Assembly (NCBI RefSeq): GCF_016653465.1
Contig: NZ_NHSQ01000030.1
Coordinates: 1-44,271 of the forward strand
Length of the DNA: 44,271 nucleotides
Source: Thiocystis minor
Lineage (GTDB): Bacteria > Pseudomonadota > Gammaproteobacteria > Chromatiales > Chromatiaceae
Reading direction: 5' to 3'
The notes beneath the pieces are model-generated. The model did no database searches, was not told where the DNA came from, and saw nothing but the letters and a program-made list of their open reading frames with translations. The position numbers and the translations under genes were made by a program. How positions within the stretch are numbered: the stretch's first letter is position 1; each line of letters opens with the position of its first letter. Shown here one piece after another: positions 8,791 through 19,995 of the stretch.

Positions 8791-8819
8791 ATAATATATA
8801 TGCATCCGAACTCTTGCAA
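8791..8819 (-). promoter_or_regulatory. sigma-70 promoter of tRNA-fMet
   Basis: On the minus strand: TTGCAA (-35), 17-bp spacer, TATTAT (-10, five of six consensus bases), ending 12 bp before the tRNA 5' end. The region is AT-rich compared with its surroundings, as expected of a strong stable-RNA promoter. Confidence 0.7.
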
Positions 8820-8876
8820 GCCTTAATTTGGCATTTCACTGGAAGACGCCTGCTTATTCAGATTTAATAATTGATT

Positions 8877-10331
8877 TTAAAACGTTTTTAGATATTCGAG
8901 TAACGCCGCTCGTGCCGCGACAGAGAGCCCGTCGGCAAAGGCGTGCCCTTGGTTGCCATACCCTGCCAGGCGGGTGTCGTAGATTCGGTTGCGCTCGTCC
9001 CAACTCATGGCGCCGGCCTTGCCCTGCTTCAGGGTCCGATAGGCCCAGCCGAGTTGACCCTGATCGTAGACGGGTCTGGCGTCGCCTTCGCGGTCGAACG
9101 CCCAATAGGTTGGTCGCGATCGGCTGTCGAGCAGGGCCGCGAGGGTGGGGACAGAGCCATTGTGCAGATAGGGCGCGGTGGCCCAGACGCCGTCGAGCGG
9201 CGGGGCGATATAGCCGAGGGCTGGTGCGGCCTGGGATCCTTGGCCGTAAAAGGAGTTCTGAAACCATTTTAGGAACCGATCCGACTCGCCGAATCCCTGG
9301 CGCGCTAACGCTGGATCCGTCTTGATCTTGCCGAGTGCGATGACGCGATTGGGATAGCGCCCATCCTCTCCGTGAAGACCGTGGCATGCCTTGCACTTGC
9401 CCTGAAAGATCCCCCTGCCCTGCTCCGCGAGCCCCTGATCGATGGGAAACGGATACTCGGGTGGCTTCAGAGTCGCCAGATAGGCGCGGACATCGACGAA
9501 CCAGACATCGATGTCCGCGGCCTCCTCCACCGAATCGGTACAGAGGATCGCGGCCAGCATCATCTGGCGCGCATGGTCGCCCCGCCCTTCGGCGTTGTAG
9601 AAAAGCGCGTGCTTCTTGCCGAGGTTCCACCAGGGCGGAACGCTGACCGGCAGCGGTCTCTCGGGGGGCGGTTCGATCAGGGGTTCGTCGGACCAGGCAA
9701 GTGTCCTGGGATCGCGGTGAGCCATGAGGGCCAGGGTAGGATTCCGCGCGGCGTTCACGCCGACTGTCTCGGTCATCATGTCGTCGGCAATGACCGTGAC
9801 GCGCGCCGCCCAGCGACGCCATTCGGCGGCCTCCACGCCATCAGCCATGAGGCCGCCAAGTTCTTCGACTACGCGCAGTGGATCGACCGTCATATCGAGA
9901 AACTCGTTGCCGAGTCCCATGACGAGTTCACCATTGAAGGTCGCGGCATGACAGCCCAGACAATTGGACGTGACCAGCTCGACACCGGATTGGGCGACAT
10001 GGGCCGTCAGCATGTACGGCAGTTCCGCATTCCGGCCGGTGCGGCCCGGAAACTGCTGACCGGGGACCGGCGGGCGGGTGCCAGCGTGTTTCCGATAGAC
10101 CCGATAGGGCAATCCGCAGGTAACGACCGAGCGGTTAATCAAAGCCTCGTAGCCCTTGTCAGGATCGCCCGGCCGCTGGGGCGACGCGGGAACGCGACCG
10201 ACCTCGGCCTTGAAGATCCCATCATGCTCGCGAGGGCCGCGGTCGCAGCCGGTCATGATCGTTGGCAACGCAAGCGTGCCGAGCACGCCAAACCATGCCA
10301 AGGATCGGCGGATCCTTTGGCGCAGCCCCAT
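8877..10331 (-). CDS. di-heme c-type cytochrome lipoprotein (RoxA/MauG-like superfamily)
   Basis: Exported di-heme protein, 484 residues from the chosen ATG at 10331, which has a GGGGAAG ribosome site nine bases upstream; an upstream in-frame start would bury the signal peptide. Residues 1-28 form a lipoprotein signal ending at MTGC (Cys29). Heme sites are CLGCH at about 124 and CKACH at about 313. The segment APYLHNGSVPTLAALL (about 386-401) is shared by di-heme peroxidase-like and RoxA/RoxB-type oxygenase families, and the single heme in each half with a long middle insert fits that group better than the 300-residue cytochrome c peroxidase. A role in peroxide or substrate oxidation is inference. 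It has no obvious partner gene. Confidence 0.8.
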   Translation of the reverse strand: MGLRQRIRRSLAWFGVLGTLALPTIMTGCDRGPREHDGIFKAEVGRVPASPQRPGDPDKGYEALINRSVVTCGLPYRVYRKHAGTRPPVPGQQFPGRTGRNAELPYMLTAHVAQSGVELVTSNCLGCHAATFNGELVMGLGNEFLDMTVDPLRVVEELGGLMADGVEAAEWRRWAARVTVIADDMMTETVGVNAARNPTLALMAHRDPRTLAWSDEPLIEPPPERPLPVSVPPWWNLGKKHALFYNAEGRGDHARQMMLAAILCTDSVEEAADIDVWFVDVRAYLATLKPPEYPFPIDQGLAEQGRGIFQGKCKACHGLHGEDGRYPNRVIALGKIKTDPALARQGFGESDRFLKWFQNSFYGQGSQAAPALGYIAPPLDGVWATAPYLHNGSVPTLAALLDSRSRPTYWAFDREGDARPVYDQGQLGWAYRTLKQGKAGAMSWDERNRIYDTRLAGYGNQGHAFADGLSVAARAALLEYLKTF

Positions 10332-10547
10332 GATCGGATTCTTCCCCTCGCCTGTCGGAGCGGCGACCGGCCTGAATCCAACGGCGGACCGACTCATCGC
10401 CATCGCTTGGCCAACGATCCGAAGATCAGATCCTTGACGCAAGCGGTCCTGGAGACGACGTCAATCGTAGTAAACTCACACCGCAAGAAATCAGGTATTC
10501 CTGTCATGCACCTGGGATGCCTGCAACTGTCGAAGAGCCCCAGAGCG

Positions 10548-10934
10548 ATGCTCCATATCAAACTCGAATCCATCTGCTACATCATCGCAAAAATCCGCGA
10601 ATTTCAAGCCAAAGAGGAGGTCGTGCTACCGGATACGCCGGCCAGTCCTTCCGAGGATTGGGCGCTCCAGGTACTCGCCGATCACAGCGAGGACTATAGC
10701 CTGCGCGAAACGATCAGCGCCATCGGCGAGATGAGCCAGCGCCAGCGTGCCGAACTGGTCGCGCTCCTGTGGCTCGGGCGCGGCGATTATAGCCTGGAGG
10801 AATGGGAAGCCGCAGTGGACGACGCGATCGGCGAATACTCGTTGAGCGCGGCGGCGTACCTGATCGGACATCCGACGGCCCCGGACGATCTTGAGGAAGG
10901 TCTGATCGCCCATGGCTATTCCTGCCAGGATTGA
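10548..10934 (+). CDS. DUF3775 domain protein
   Basis: A 128-residue acidic soluble protein. It begins MLHIKLESICYIIAKIREFQAKEE and continues with a helical region ending in SQRQRAELVALLWLGRGDYSLEEWEAAV, then YLIGHPTAPDDLEEGLIAHGYS; this order matches DUF3775 proteins, common in proteobacteria and of unknown function. I chose ATG 10548 because similarity begins there, although the frame is open far upstream antisense to the cytochrome gene. It is divergent from the cytochrome gene, with about 215 bp between their starts. Confidence 0.78.
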   Translation: MLHIKLESICYIIAKIREFQAKEEVVLPDTPASPSEDWALQVLADHSEDYSLRETISAIGEMSQRQRAELVALLWLGRGDYSLEEWEAAVDDAIGEYSLSAAAYLIGHPTAPDDLEEGLIAHGYSCQD

Positions 10935-10984
10935 CCGCGATGCGAGACATTCGGCGATTTCCGGAAAGGTGGCACAGAGCTGGC

Positions 10985-11043
10985 GTCCCGCCTGAAGCCG
11001 TTCGTGGTTCGAGGGCCTCACCACGAACGGCTTCAGGCGGGAC
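10985..11043. repeat. perfect 24-bp inverted repeat (59-bp palindromic element)
   Basis: Arms at 10985-11008 and 11020-11043 are exact reverse complements (starting GTCCCGCCTGAAGCCGTTCG), separated by 11 bases that themselves contain GAG/CTC. It lies between the convergent DUF3775 and dapB genes. It could be a bidirectional terminator, although neither side has a T run, or a dispersed REP/MITE-type palindrome; the sequence resembles palindromes that recur in many high-GC genomes. Confidence 0.8.
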
Positions 11044-11109
11044 GAACGGGAAATCGGTGAAGTCTTTTCCAGAAATCGCCTTAATATCAAGCCGCGACCG
11101 ACCGCATCA

Positions 11110-11943
<834 letters not shown>

Positions 11944-11991
11944 TCAAGCGGTTTCCCATCGTCAGTACTGAAAAACATCCGCAAGCGTCAC

Positions 11992-12019
11992 CTGACAACT
12001 GACAACTGACAACTGACAA
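11992..12019. repeat. four tandem copies of a 7-bp unit CTGACAA
   Basis: Exact head-to-tail repeats of CTGACAA directly downstream of the dnaJ stop and upstream of dapB. The copy number may vary by slippage. No hairpin is formed. Confidence 0.85.
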
Positions 12020-12024
12020 CTTCC

Positions 12025-13164
12025 TTATAACCCCATCTTCTCGAAGAAATTTTTGACCCCATCCAGCCAGGAATGCGACTGCGGATTGTGGTGCGATCCC
12101 CCCTCCTTCACGCTGATCTCGAATTCCTGAAGCAGTTCTTTCTGACGCTCGGTCAGGTTGACCGGGGTCTCGACCGTGACCCGACAGATGAGATCCCCGA
12201 CCGGTCCGCCGCGCACCGGTTTCACGCCTTTGTTGCGGACCCGAAACATCTTGCCGGTCTGGGTGCCGCCCGGAATCTTCAGCATGACCTTGCCGTCAAG
12301 GGTCGGCACCTCAAGCTCGCCGCCCAGGGCGGCGGTGACGAAGCCGATCGGCACCTGACAATAGAGATTGCTTTCCTCGCGGGTAAAGATGGGGTGATCC
12401 AACACCTGGATCTGCACATAGAGATCGCCGGGCGGACCGCCCTGCTCGCCGCGCTCGCCCTCGCCGGCGAGACGGATGCGATCGCCGTTATCGACACCTG
12501 CGGGCACCTTGACCGACAGGGTCTTTTCTTCCTGCAACCGGCCACGGCCCCGACAGTGACTGCACGGCTCAGCGATGACGGTACCCGCGCCGCGGCACTC
12601 GGGACAGGTCTGCTGAATCGAGAAAAATCCCTGCTGCATCCGCACCTGGCCAACCCCGCCGCAGGTCGTGCAGGTCTTGGGCTGAGTGCCCGGCTTGGCC
12701 CCGCTGCCGCCGCAGAACTGGCAGTCCACCAGCGTCGGGAGACGAATCTTGACTTCCTTACCGTTCACCGCGTCTTCGAGCGGGAGCGACAGGTCGTAGC
12801 GCAGATCGACGCCTCGCTGGGTCCGGCGTCCGCCGCCCGCGCGCCCGCCGAAAATATCGCCAAAAACGTCGCCGAAGATATCCGAGAAGGAGCCGGATCC
12901 GGCGAAATCGCCAGGGCCGCCAAAGCCGCCCGCGCCCGCCTCGACGCCGGCATGACCGAACTGGTCATAGGCCGAGCGTTTTTTCGGGTCGCTCAGGACA
13001 TCGTGGGCCAGCTTGGCCTCCTTGAACTTCGCCTCGGCATCCACGTCGCCGGTGTTGCGGTCGGGATGATATTTCATCGCCAGCCGTCGAAACGCCTTCT
13101 TGAGGTCGGCCTCGCTCGCGTTGCGTGGAACCCCCAAAACTTCGTAATAGTCGCGCTTTGCCAT
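12025..13164 (-). CDS. dnaJ: chaperone DnaJ (Hsp40)
   Basis: Cochaperone that delivers unfolded clients to DnaK and stimulates its ATPase. The J domain is at residues 1-70 ([12 protein letters not shown], with HPD in MKYHPDRN), followed by a Gly/Phe-rich linker ([27 protein letters not shown]). Four zinc repeats follow: [24 protein letters not shown] and CSHCRGRG. The C-terminal client-binding domains complete a normal 379-residue type I DnaJ. ATG 13164 was chosen because the J domain starts there, although the frame is open upstream. It is third in the hrcA-grpE-dnaK-dnaJ cluster, 126 bp after dnaK. Confidence 0.97.
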   Translation of the reverse strand: MAKRDYYEVLGVPRNASEADLKKAFRRLAMKYHPDRNTGDVDAEAKFKEAKLAHDVLSDPKKRSAYDQFGHAGVEAGAGGFGGPGDFAGSGSFSDIFGDVFGDIFGGRAGGGRRTQRGVDLRYDLSLPLEDAVNGKEVKIRLPTLVDCQFCGGSGAKPGTQPKTCTTCGGVGQVRMQQGFFSIQQTCPECRGAGTVIAEPCSHCRGRGRLQEEKTLSVKVPAGVDNGDRIRLAGEGERGEQGGPPGDLYVQIQVLDHPIFTREESNLYCQVPIGFVTAALGGELEVPTLDGKVMLKIPGGTQTGKMFRVRNKGVKPVRGGPVGDLICRVTVETPVNLTERQKELLQEFEISVKEGGSHHNPQSHSWLDGVKNFFEKMGL

Positions 13165-13290
13165 GTCTTTACGTCCAACCGCCAGTGGCTGGCCAATCTC
13201 CAGCCCCTTCAAAACAGAAAGCGCACGGGCGACCCGCGCGCCAGTACGCTTTCATCCTCGTGACTGGCGGCCGTCGGCCAGCCATCAAGC

Positions 13291-15216
<1,926 letters not shown>

Positions 15217-15306
15217 GAGTCTATTCTCCGATAATGTCTTTGGTGGCGCGATGGCGCCAGATTGTTCAGTGAGTTGGGGAAAACCCCGCGCCATTCAAGC
15301 CGGCGA

Positions 15307-15978
15307 TCACGCGACTTGTTGAGACACCAGAACCAGCGCCGGGCGCACCAGCCGGCCATTCAGGGTATAGCCCTTCTGAATGACGGCCACCACGGTATTC
15401 GGCGGCAGGTCTGCGCGCGGCTGCGTGGAAATGGCCTGATGGAATTCCGGATCGAAGGGCTGCTCCAGCGGTTCGACCGGCGCGACCCCGAACTTGTCCA
15501 TCACGTCGCCGAGCAGCTTCAGCGTCAATTCGGTGCCTTCGCGGAGTTTTTCGATGTTGACCGTCTCTTCCAGCGCCGCGCTATGTCCCAATTCCAGGCT
15601 GTCGCGTACCTGGAGCAGTTCGCGCACGAAGCTGTCCAGGGCATATTTATGGGCCTTTTCAAGCTCGTTGGAGTGACGGCGCCGGATGTTTTCCAGTTCG
15701 GCGCGCGCGCGCAGAAGCTGATCGCGATTTTCGTCCGCCACCGCGCGCACCTCGTTCAGCGCGGCGGCCAATTCCTCCAGCGATGGCAGCGACGGCTCGG
15801 CGGGCGGGGCGCTCTCCGGCGCGCCACCCTCGGGGGTTTCCGAGACATCCGCCGACGACGCCTTGATGTACGCATCGACGGCCGCCCGCTTGGCCGACTC
15901 CTCTCCAGTGGGGAGCGCTGACGCCGAGGCCGCCGATTCCGGCGGCTCTGGGTCGATACGATGTGGATCCGTGTTCAT
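15307..15978 (-). CDS. grpE: nucleotide exchange factor GrpE
   Basis: Exchanges ADP for ATP on DnaK. The 223-residue protein has an acidic, Ala/Pro/Ser-rich N-terminal extension (about 1-75). A long dimerisation helix follows (ALNEVRAVADENRDQLLRARAELENIRRRHSNELEKAHKYAL), and the C-terminal beta domain has FDPEFHQAISTQPRADLPPNTVVAVIQKGYTLNGRLVRPALV. ATG 15978 is preceded by a clear GGAGGT site, which fixes the start. The gene lies between hrcA (110 bp upstream) and dnaK. Confidence 0.96.
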   Translation of the reverse strand: MNTDPHRIDPEPPESAASASALPTGEESAKRAAVDAYIKASSADVSETPEGGAPESAPPAEPSLPSLEELAAALNEVRAVADENRDQLLRARAELENIRRRHSNELEKAHKYALDSFVRELLQVRDSLELGHSAALEETVNIEKLREGTELTLKLLGDVMDKFGVAPVEPLEQPFDPEFHQAISTQPRADLPPNTVVAVIQKGYTLNGRLVRPALVLVSQQVA

Positions 15979-16088
15979 GTTGACCTCCAAAGGCTGCGGA
16001 CGAGCATGCTCCCGGTCGCTCTCGACGCCGGGTCGCCTGCTCGCATGATTTCGATTGTTTGCACGCCCCGGCGCCAGCGCCGGGCGCC

Positions 16089-17141
16089 TCACTGGCGCAG
16101 TGCCGCCGCCAGCAACCGCGCGGTGACATCGACGATCGGCACCACGCGCTGATAATCCATCCGGGTCGGACCGATGACGCCGAGCACGCCGACCACCCGA
16201 TCATCGACCCGATAGCTCGTCGTCACGAGACTGCAATCGTCCAGGAGCGCGTACCCGGACTCCTCGCCGATAAAAATCTGCACACCCTCCGCGGCGATAC
16301 AGCGGTCGAGGATGTGCAGAATTTCGCGTTTCTGATTGAAGATATCGAACAACTGCCGGATCCGGTCCATGCTCGCCAGCTCGCCAAACTCCATCAGATT
16401 CGTCTGTCCGGCGATAAAGCAGTCGTCCCGGCTTTCGGCGGCCTCCACGACTTCCTGCGCCAGCGCCGCCGCGCGGATCATCTGCTGGTCCATGCTGGCA
16501 TGCGCGTGCTTCAACTCGTCCAGCAGGCGCTTGCGAACCTCGCCGATGTCCTGGCCGGTGAACATCTGATTGAGATAATTCGACGCCTGTTCCAACTGGG
16601 ACGGCGTGAAAGACCGTTCCGTACCCATGATCCGGTTGTGCACCTCCCCTTCGCTGGTGACCAAAATGGCCAGCACCCGCTTTTCGGAGAGGGGCAGGAG
16701 TTCGATTTGACGAAAGACATTGCGCTCATGGCGCGGCAGCATCACCACGCCAGCCAGATGCGTGATGCCAGACAGCAGCGTCGAGGCCGTCTCGATCAAC
16801 GATTTGGCATCCGTGCGGACATCGAAGCGCGTGCGCAGCGAGGCGATATCGTCCTCCGAGGGCGCGCGCCAGGTCAGGAGCGAATTCACGAACAGCCGAT
16901 ACCCGGCCACGGTCGGCACCCGGCCCGCGGAGGTATGGGGCGACACCACCAGACCCAGATCCTCCAGGTCCGACATGACATTGCGGACGGTCGCCGGGCT
17001 CAGATCCAGCCCGGTGTCTTTCGCGAGGGTACGGGAGCCGACCGGCTGACCTTCTCGAATATACCGCTCGACCAGCGCTTTCAGAAAATGAAGCGCTCGC
17101 TCGCTGACCGGGCTGTCGGTCGGTCGTGTTTCGGATGTCAA
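16089..17141 (-). CDS. hrcA: heat-inducible transcription repressor HrcA
   Basis: Repressor of class I heat-shock genes; binds CIRCE operators. The N-terminal winged helix shows SERALHFLKALVERYIREGQPVGSRTLAKDTGLDLSPATVRNVMSDLEDLGLV followed by SPHTSAGRVPTVAGYRLFV. The central and C-terminal domain (ILVTSEGEVHNRIMG; ALLDDCSLVTTSYR; VGVLGVIGPTRMDY) is typical. No in-frame ATG precedes the conserved region. I chose TTG 17141 (350 residues, the family length); a GTG at 17222 would overlap the CIRCE operator and is less likely. It heads the leftward heat-shock cluster, and the operator immediately upstream implies autorepression. Confidence 0.93.
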   Translation of the reverse strand: MTSETRPTDSPVSERALHFLKALVERYIREGQPVGSRTLAKDTGLDLSPATVRNVMSDLEDLGLVVSPHTSAGRVPTVAGYRLFVNSLLTWRAPSEDDIASLRTRFDVRTDAKSLIETASTLLSGITHLAGVVMLPRHERNVFRQIELLPLSEKRVLAILVTSEGEVHNRIMGTERSFTPSQLEQASNYLNQMFTGQDIGEVRKRLLDELKHAHASMDQQMIRAAALAQEVVEAAESRDDCFIAGQTNLMEFGELASMDRIRQLFDIFNQKREILHILDRCIAAEGVQIFIGEESGYALLDDCSLVTTSYRVDDRVVGVLGVIGPTRMDYQRVVPIVDVTARLLAAALRQ

Positions 17142-17208
17142 TGTCGATTTTCCAGCGATCACAATGGTTTGAATCGTCAACCGGAGATGAGCTTTCTGAG
17201 CCGCTATT

Positions 17209-17235
17209 TTAGCACTCACCACCGGAGAGTGCTAA
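17209..17235 (-). promoter_or_regulatory. CIRCE operator (HrcA binding site)
   Basis: Perfect CIRCE: TTAGCACTC, nine bases, GAGTGCTAA. It begins 6 bp downstream of the predicted -10 box, so it covers the likely start of transcription of hrcA-grpE-dnaK-dnaJ. HrcA binding would block that promoter until heat or chaperone titration inactivates the repressor. Confidence 0.97.
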
Positions 17236-17241
17236 CACCTG

Positions 17242-17270
17242 AATTTAGGGATCGAGACCGGGCCTGTCAA
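17242..17270 (-). promoter_or_regulatory. sigma-70 promoter of the hrcA operon
   Basis: On the minus strand: consensus TTGACA (-35), exactly 17 bp, then TAAATT (-10), with CIRCE directly downstream. This is the expected architecture for HrcA-controlled vegetative promoters, as opposed to a sigma-32 promoter. Confidence 0.8.
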
Positions 17271-17379
17271 GACTCCCGCACTTGCGCACACACGTTCGCC
17301 GATTCAGTCTTGGCGCGATTGCCGCCCCATGCTAACGTTGCGCGGTCTTCACCGCCGGCCACCATGCCACTCAGATCCC

Positions 17380-18279
17380 ATGCCGCATTTTACGACCGTC
17401 GGCATCGTTGCCAAGCAAGGCGACCCCGAGCGGGTGCGTGGCACCCTCGCGCGTCTGAGCGATCATCTGCGTTCGCGCGAGGTGGCGTGTTTACTCGATG
17501 CCGAGAGCTCCTACCTGCTCGACGCGCCCATCGGCACCGCCCTCCCCCTCGCCGAACTCGCCGCTCGCTGCGATCTGATCGTGGTGGTGGGCGGCGATGG
17601 CACCCTGTTGCATACCGCGCGCGCGACTGCGGCGCGTGGCGTGCCCTTGATGGGCATCAATCTGGGCCGACTGGGATTTCTGGTCGATGTCTCGCCCTGC
17701 GATATCGATGCGGTCCTCGACCGGATCCTGGCCGGCGAATACGAAGCGGATCACCGCTCCATGCTGCAGGCGTCGGTGGTCACCGAGCAAACCGCAGGGC
17801 CGGTTTACACGGCGCTCAACGATGTCGCGATCCATAAATGGAACACGGCGCGCATGATCGAATTCGAGACCTATATCGATGGCGTCTTCGTCAACGCCCA
17901 GCGCTCGGACGGCCTGATCGTCTCCACCCCGACTGGCTCCACCGCCTATGCCCTGTCCGGCGGCGGTCCGCTGGTCGATCCGGCGCTCGACGCCATCCTG
18001 CTGGTACCCATCTGTCCGCACGACCTGAGCAACCGACCGCTGGTGGTGCCCGGCGACCGCCGCATCGAGGTGCGGGTGCGCGGGCACGATCAGGGACACG
18101 TCCAGGTCACCTGCGACGGACAGACCGCGCTCCCACTCCCGACCGACGCCTGGGTGCGGATTAGCGGTCACCCGGACCGGGTCCGGCTGATCCATCCCAA
18201 GGGGCACGATCACTACCAGATCATGCGCGCCAAGCTCCACTGGGGCGGCCATCACGCCACGCGGGCACAACCATGCTGA
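17380..18279 (+). CDS. nadK: NAD kinase
   Basis: Phosphorylates NAD to NADP with ATP in the cytoplasm. Motifs: GGDGTLL (about 71-77), the NADP-site LNDVAIHKWN in place of the common NE/D segment, and STPTGSTAYALSGGGP. Length 299 residues is standard. ATG 17380 (MPHFTTVGIVAK) was chosen because the family starts just before the first beta strand; the frame is open 17 codons further upstream. The 3' end overlaps recN by seven bases, so the pair is translationally linked, a common gammaproteobacterial arrangement. It diverges from hrcA, so the CIRCE region may also influence it. Confidence 0.95.
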   Translation: MPHFTTVGIVAKQGDPERVRGTLARLSDHLRSREVACLLDAESSYLLDAPIGTALPLAELAARCDLIVVVGGDGTLLHTARATAARGVPLMGINLGRLGFLVDVSPCDIDAVLDRILAGEYEADHRSMLQASVVTEQTAGPVYTALNDVAIHKWNTARMIEFETYIDGVFVNAQRSDGLIVSTPTGSTAYALSGGGPLVDPALDAILLVPICPHDLSNRPLVVPGDRRIEVRVRGHDQGHVQVTCDGQTALPLPTDAWVRISGHPDRVRLIHPKGHDHYQIMRAKLHWGGHHATRAQPC

Positions 18280-19940
18280 CCCATCTCCAGGTCCGGGATC
18301 TGGCCATCGTCAGCCAACTCGAACTCGACTGCCCGCGCGGCATGACAGCGCTCACCGGCGAGACCGGCGCCGGCAAGTCGATCCTGATCGACGCGCTCAG
18401 TCTGGCCCTGGGCGACAAGGCCGAGGTCGGTATGATCCGCGCCGGCCGCGAGCGTGCCGAGATTCTTGCCGAGTTCGACCTTGCCGCCTGCCCCGGCGCC
18501 CGCGACTGGCTCGCCGTACAGGAACTGGACGACGAGGGCGGCTGCATCCTGCGCCGGCTGATCGTGCGCGAGGGGCGTTCGCGCGCCTATATCAACGGTC
18601 GCCCGGCCAGCGGCGCGCAGTTGCGCGATCTCGGCAATCTGCTGGTGGACATCCACGGTCAGCACGCCCATCAGTCCCTGCTGCGCGCCAACGCCCAGCG
18701 CGACCTGCTCGATGCCTATGGCGGCCATCGGCCTCTGGCGGATGCGGTGGCGAAAACCTTTCGGGAGTTCCGCGCGCTCGATCAGAAACTCGCCGCGCTG
18801 GAAACGGCCTTTCAGGAACGTTCCGCGCGGCTCGATCTGCTGCGTTTCCAGGTCCAGGATCTGGAGTCGCTCGGAATGACCGCCGCCGACATCGAGTCGC
18901 TGGACCAGGAACAACGGCGTCTGAGCCATCTTGGCCGACTGCAGGAGACCGCCGCGCGTGTCCTGCAGACCCTGGCGGAGTCCGAACCCTCGATCGAGGA
19001 TCATCTACGTGCCGCGACCGCCGAGCTCGCGGAACTCGCGGTCATCGATCCGGGGCTTGCCGACAGCCGGGAACTGCTGGAAACGGCGGCCATTCATGCC
19101 GGCGAGGCCGCCGCCAGTCTGCGCCATTATCTCGACGGACTGGATCTGGATCCGGCCGCGCTGGAGACCGTCGAAACCCGTCTCGCCCAGGTTCACGATC
19201 TGGCGCGCAAGTATCGGGTCTTTCCCTCGCGGTTACCGGAGACGTTGATCGAGCGGCGCGCTGAATTGAACGATCTGGAACAAGCCGATGTCACGCTGGC
19301 CGGTCTGCGCGAATCGCATGAGACCGCCTGGCAGGATTTCCTGACCCTGGCCCAGCGCCTGAGCCAAGCCCGCACCACGACCGCGGACCGCCTCGCCGAG
19401 ACCGTCAGCGCGTCCATGCAGCAGCTTGGCATGGCTGGCGGACGCTTCGCGGTCCAGATCGACCCGCTCCCGCGCGAGCGGGCCGGCAGCGGCGGTCTGG
19501 AGCGCATCGACTTTCTCGTCAGCGCCAATCCGGGGCAACCGCTGCAGCCTCTGGCGAAGGTCGCCTCGGGTGGCGAACTCTCGCGGATCAGTCTTGGCAT
19601 TCAGGTCGCGACCGCCGAATGCGGCAGCGTGCCCACTCTGGTGTTCGACGAGGTCGATGTCGGCATCGGCGGCGGCGTGGCGGAGATCGTCGGCCGACTG
19701 CTCCATCAGCTCGGCGACTCCCGTCAGGTTCTCTGCGTTACCCACCTGCCCCAGGTCGCCGCCCAGGCGCACGCGCAGCTCCGGGTCCGCAAGGAGACCC
19801 TCGACGGTCAGACGCATACCCGCATCGAGCCCCTGGACGCAACGGACCGCGTCGAGGAGATCGCCCGCATGCTGGGCGGAACCGAGATCACCGCGCGCAC
19901 CCGCGACCATGCCAGCGAGATGCTGAATTGGGGACGCTGA
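18273..19940 (+). CDS. recN: DNA repair protein RecN
   Basis: SMC-like ATPase involved in double-strand break repair. The 555-residue protein has the Walker A motif GETGAGKSILIDAL at about residues 29-42, two long coiled-coil regions (about 150-360), the ABC signature region ASGGELSRISLGIQ, and Walker B LVFDEVDVGIGG with the downstream CVTHLPQVAAQA His loop. The sequence is complete and ordinary. It overlaps nadK by seven bases. Confidence 0.96.
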   Translation: MLTHLQVRDLAIVSQLELDCPRGMTALTGETGAGKSILIDALSLALGDKAEVGMIRAGRERAEILAEFDLAACPGARDWLAVQELDDEGGCILRRLIVREGRSRAYINGRPASGAQLRDLGNLLVDIHGQHAHQSLLRANAQRDLLDAYGGHRPLADAVAKTFREFRALDQKLAALETAFQERSARLDLLRFQVQDLESLGMTAADIESLDQEQRRLSHLGRLQETAARVLQTLAESEPSIEDHLRAATAELAELAVIDPGLADSRELLETAAIHAGEAAASLRHYLDGLDLDPAALETVETRLAQVHDLARKYRVFPSRLPETLIERRAELNDLEQADVTLAGLRESHETAWQDFLTLAQRLSQARTTTADRLAETVSASMQQLGMAGGRFAVQIDPLPRERAGSGGLERIDFLVSANPGQPLQPLAKVASGGELSRISLGIQVATAECGSVPTLVFDEVDVGIGGGVAEIVGRLLHQLGDSRQVLCVTHLPQVAAQAHAQLRVRKETLDGQTHTRIEPLDATDRVEEIARMLGGTEITARTRDHASEMLNWGR

Positions 19941-19995
19941 TCCGATCTCGGCGACGTTTATCCACGGCCATTTTCCGCTGTCAGGAGCGAATGGA

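Noticed and set aside
9372-10547. Upstream extension of the DUF3775 reading frame
   Set aside because: This part is antisense to the di-heme cytochrome gene; the conserved protein begins at ATG 10548.
11992-12019. Possible CRISPR-like array
   Set aside because: Units are 7 bp, adjacent and without spacers; no cas gene is present anywhere in the window.
12073-13263. Plus-strand open frame across dnaJ
   Set aside because: A shadow of dnaJ, which has the full J domain and four zinc repeats on the minus strand.
17329-17379. Upstream start for nadK
   Set aside because: The additional 17 residues are not family-like (rich in Arg, Pro and His) and the fold begins right after the ATG at 17380.
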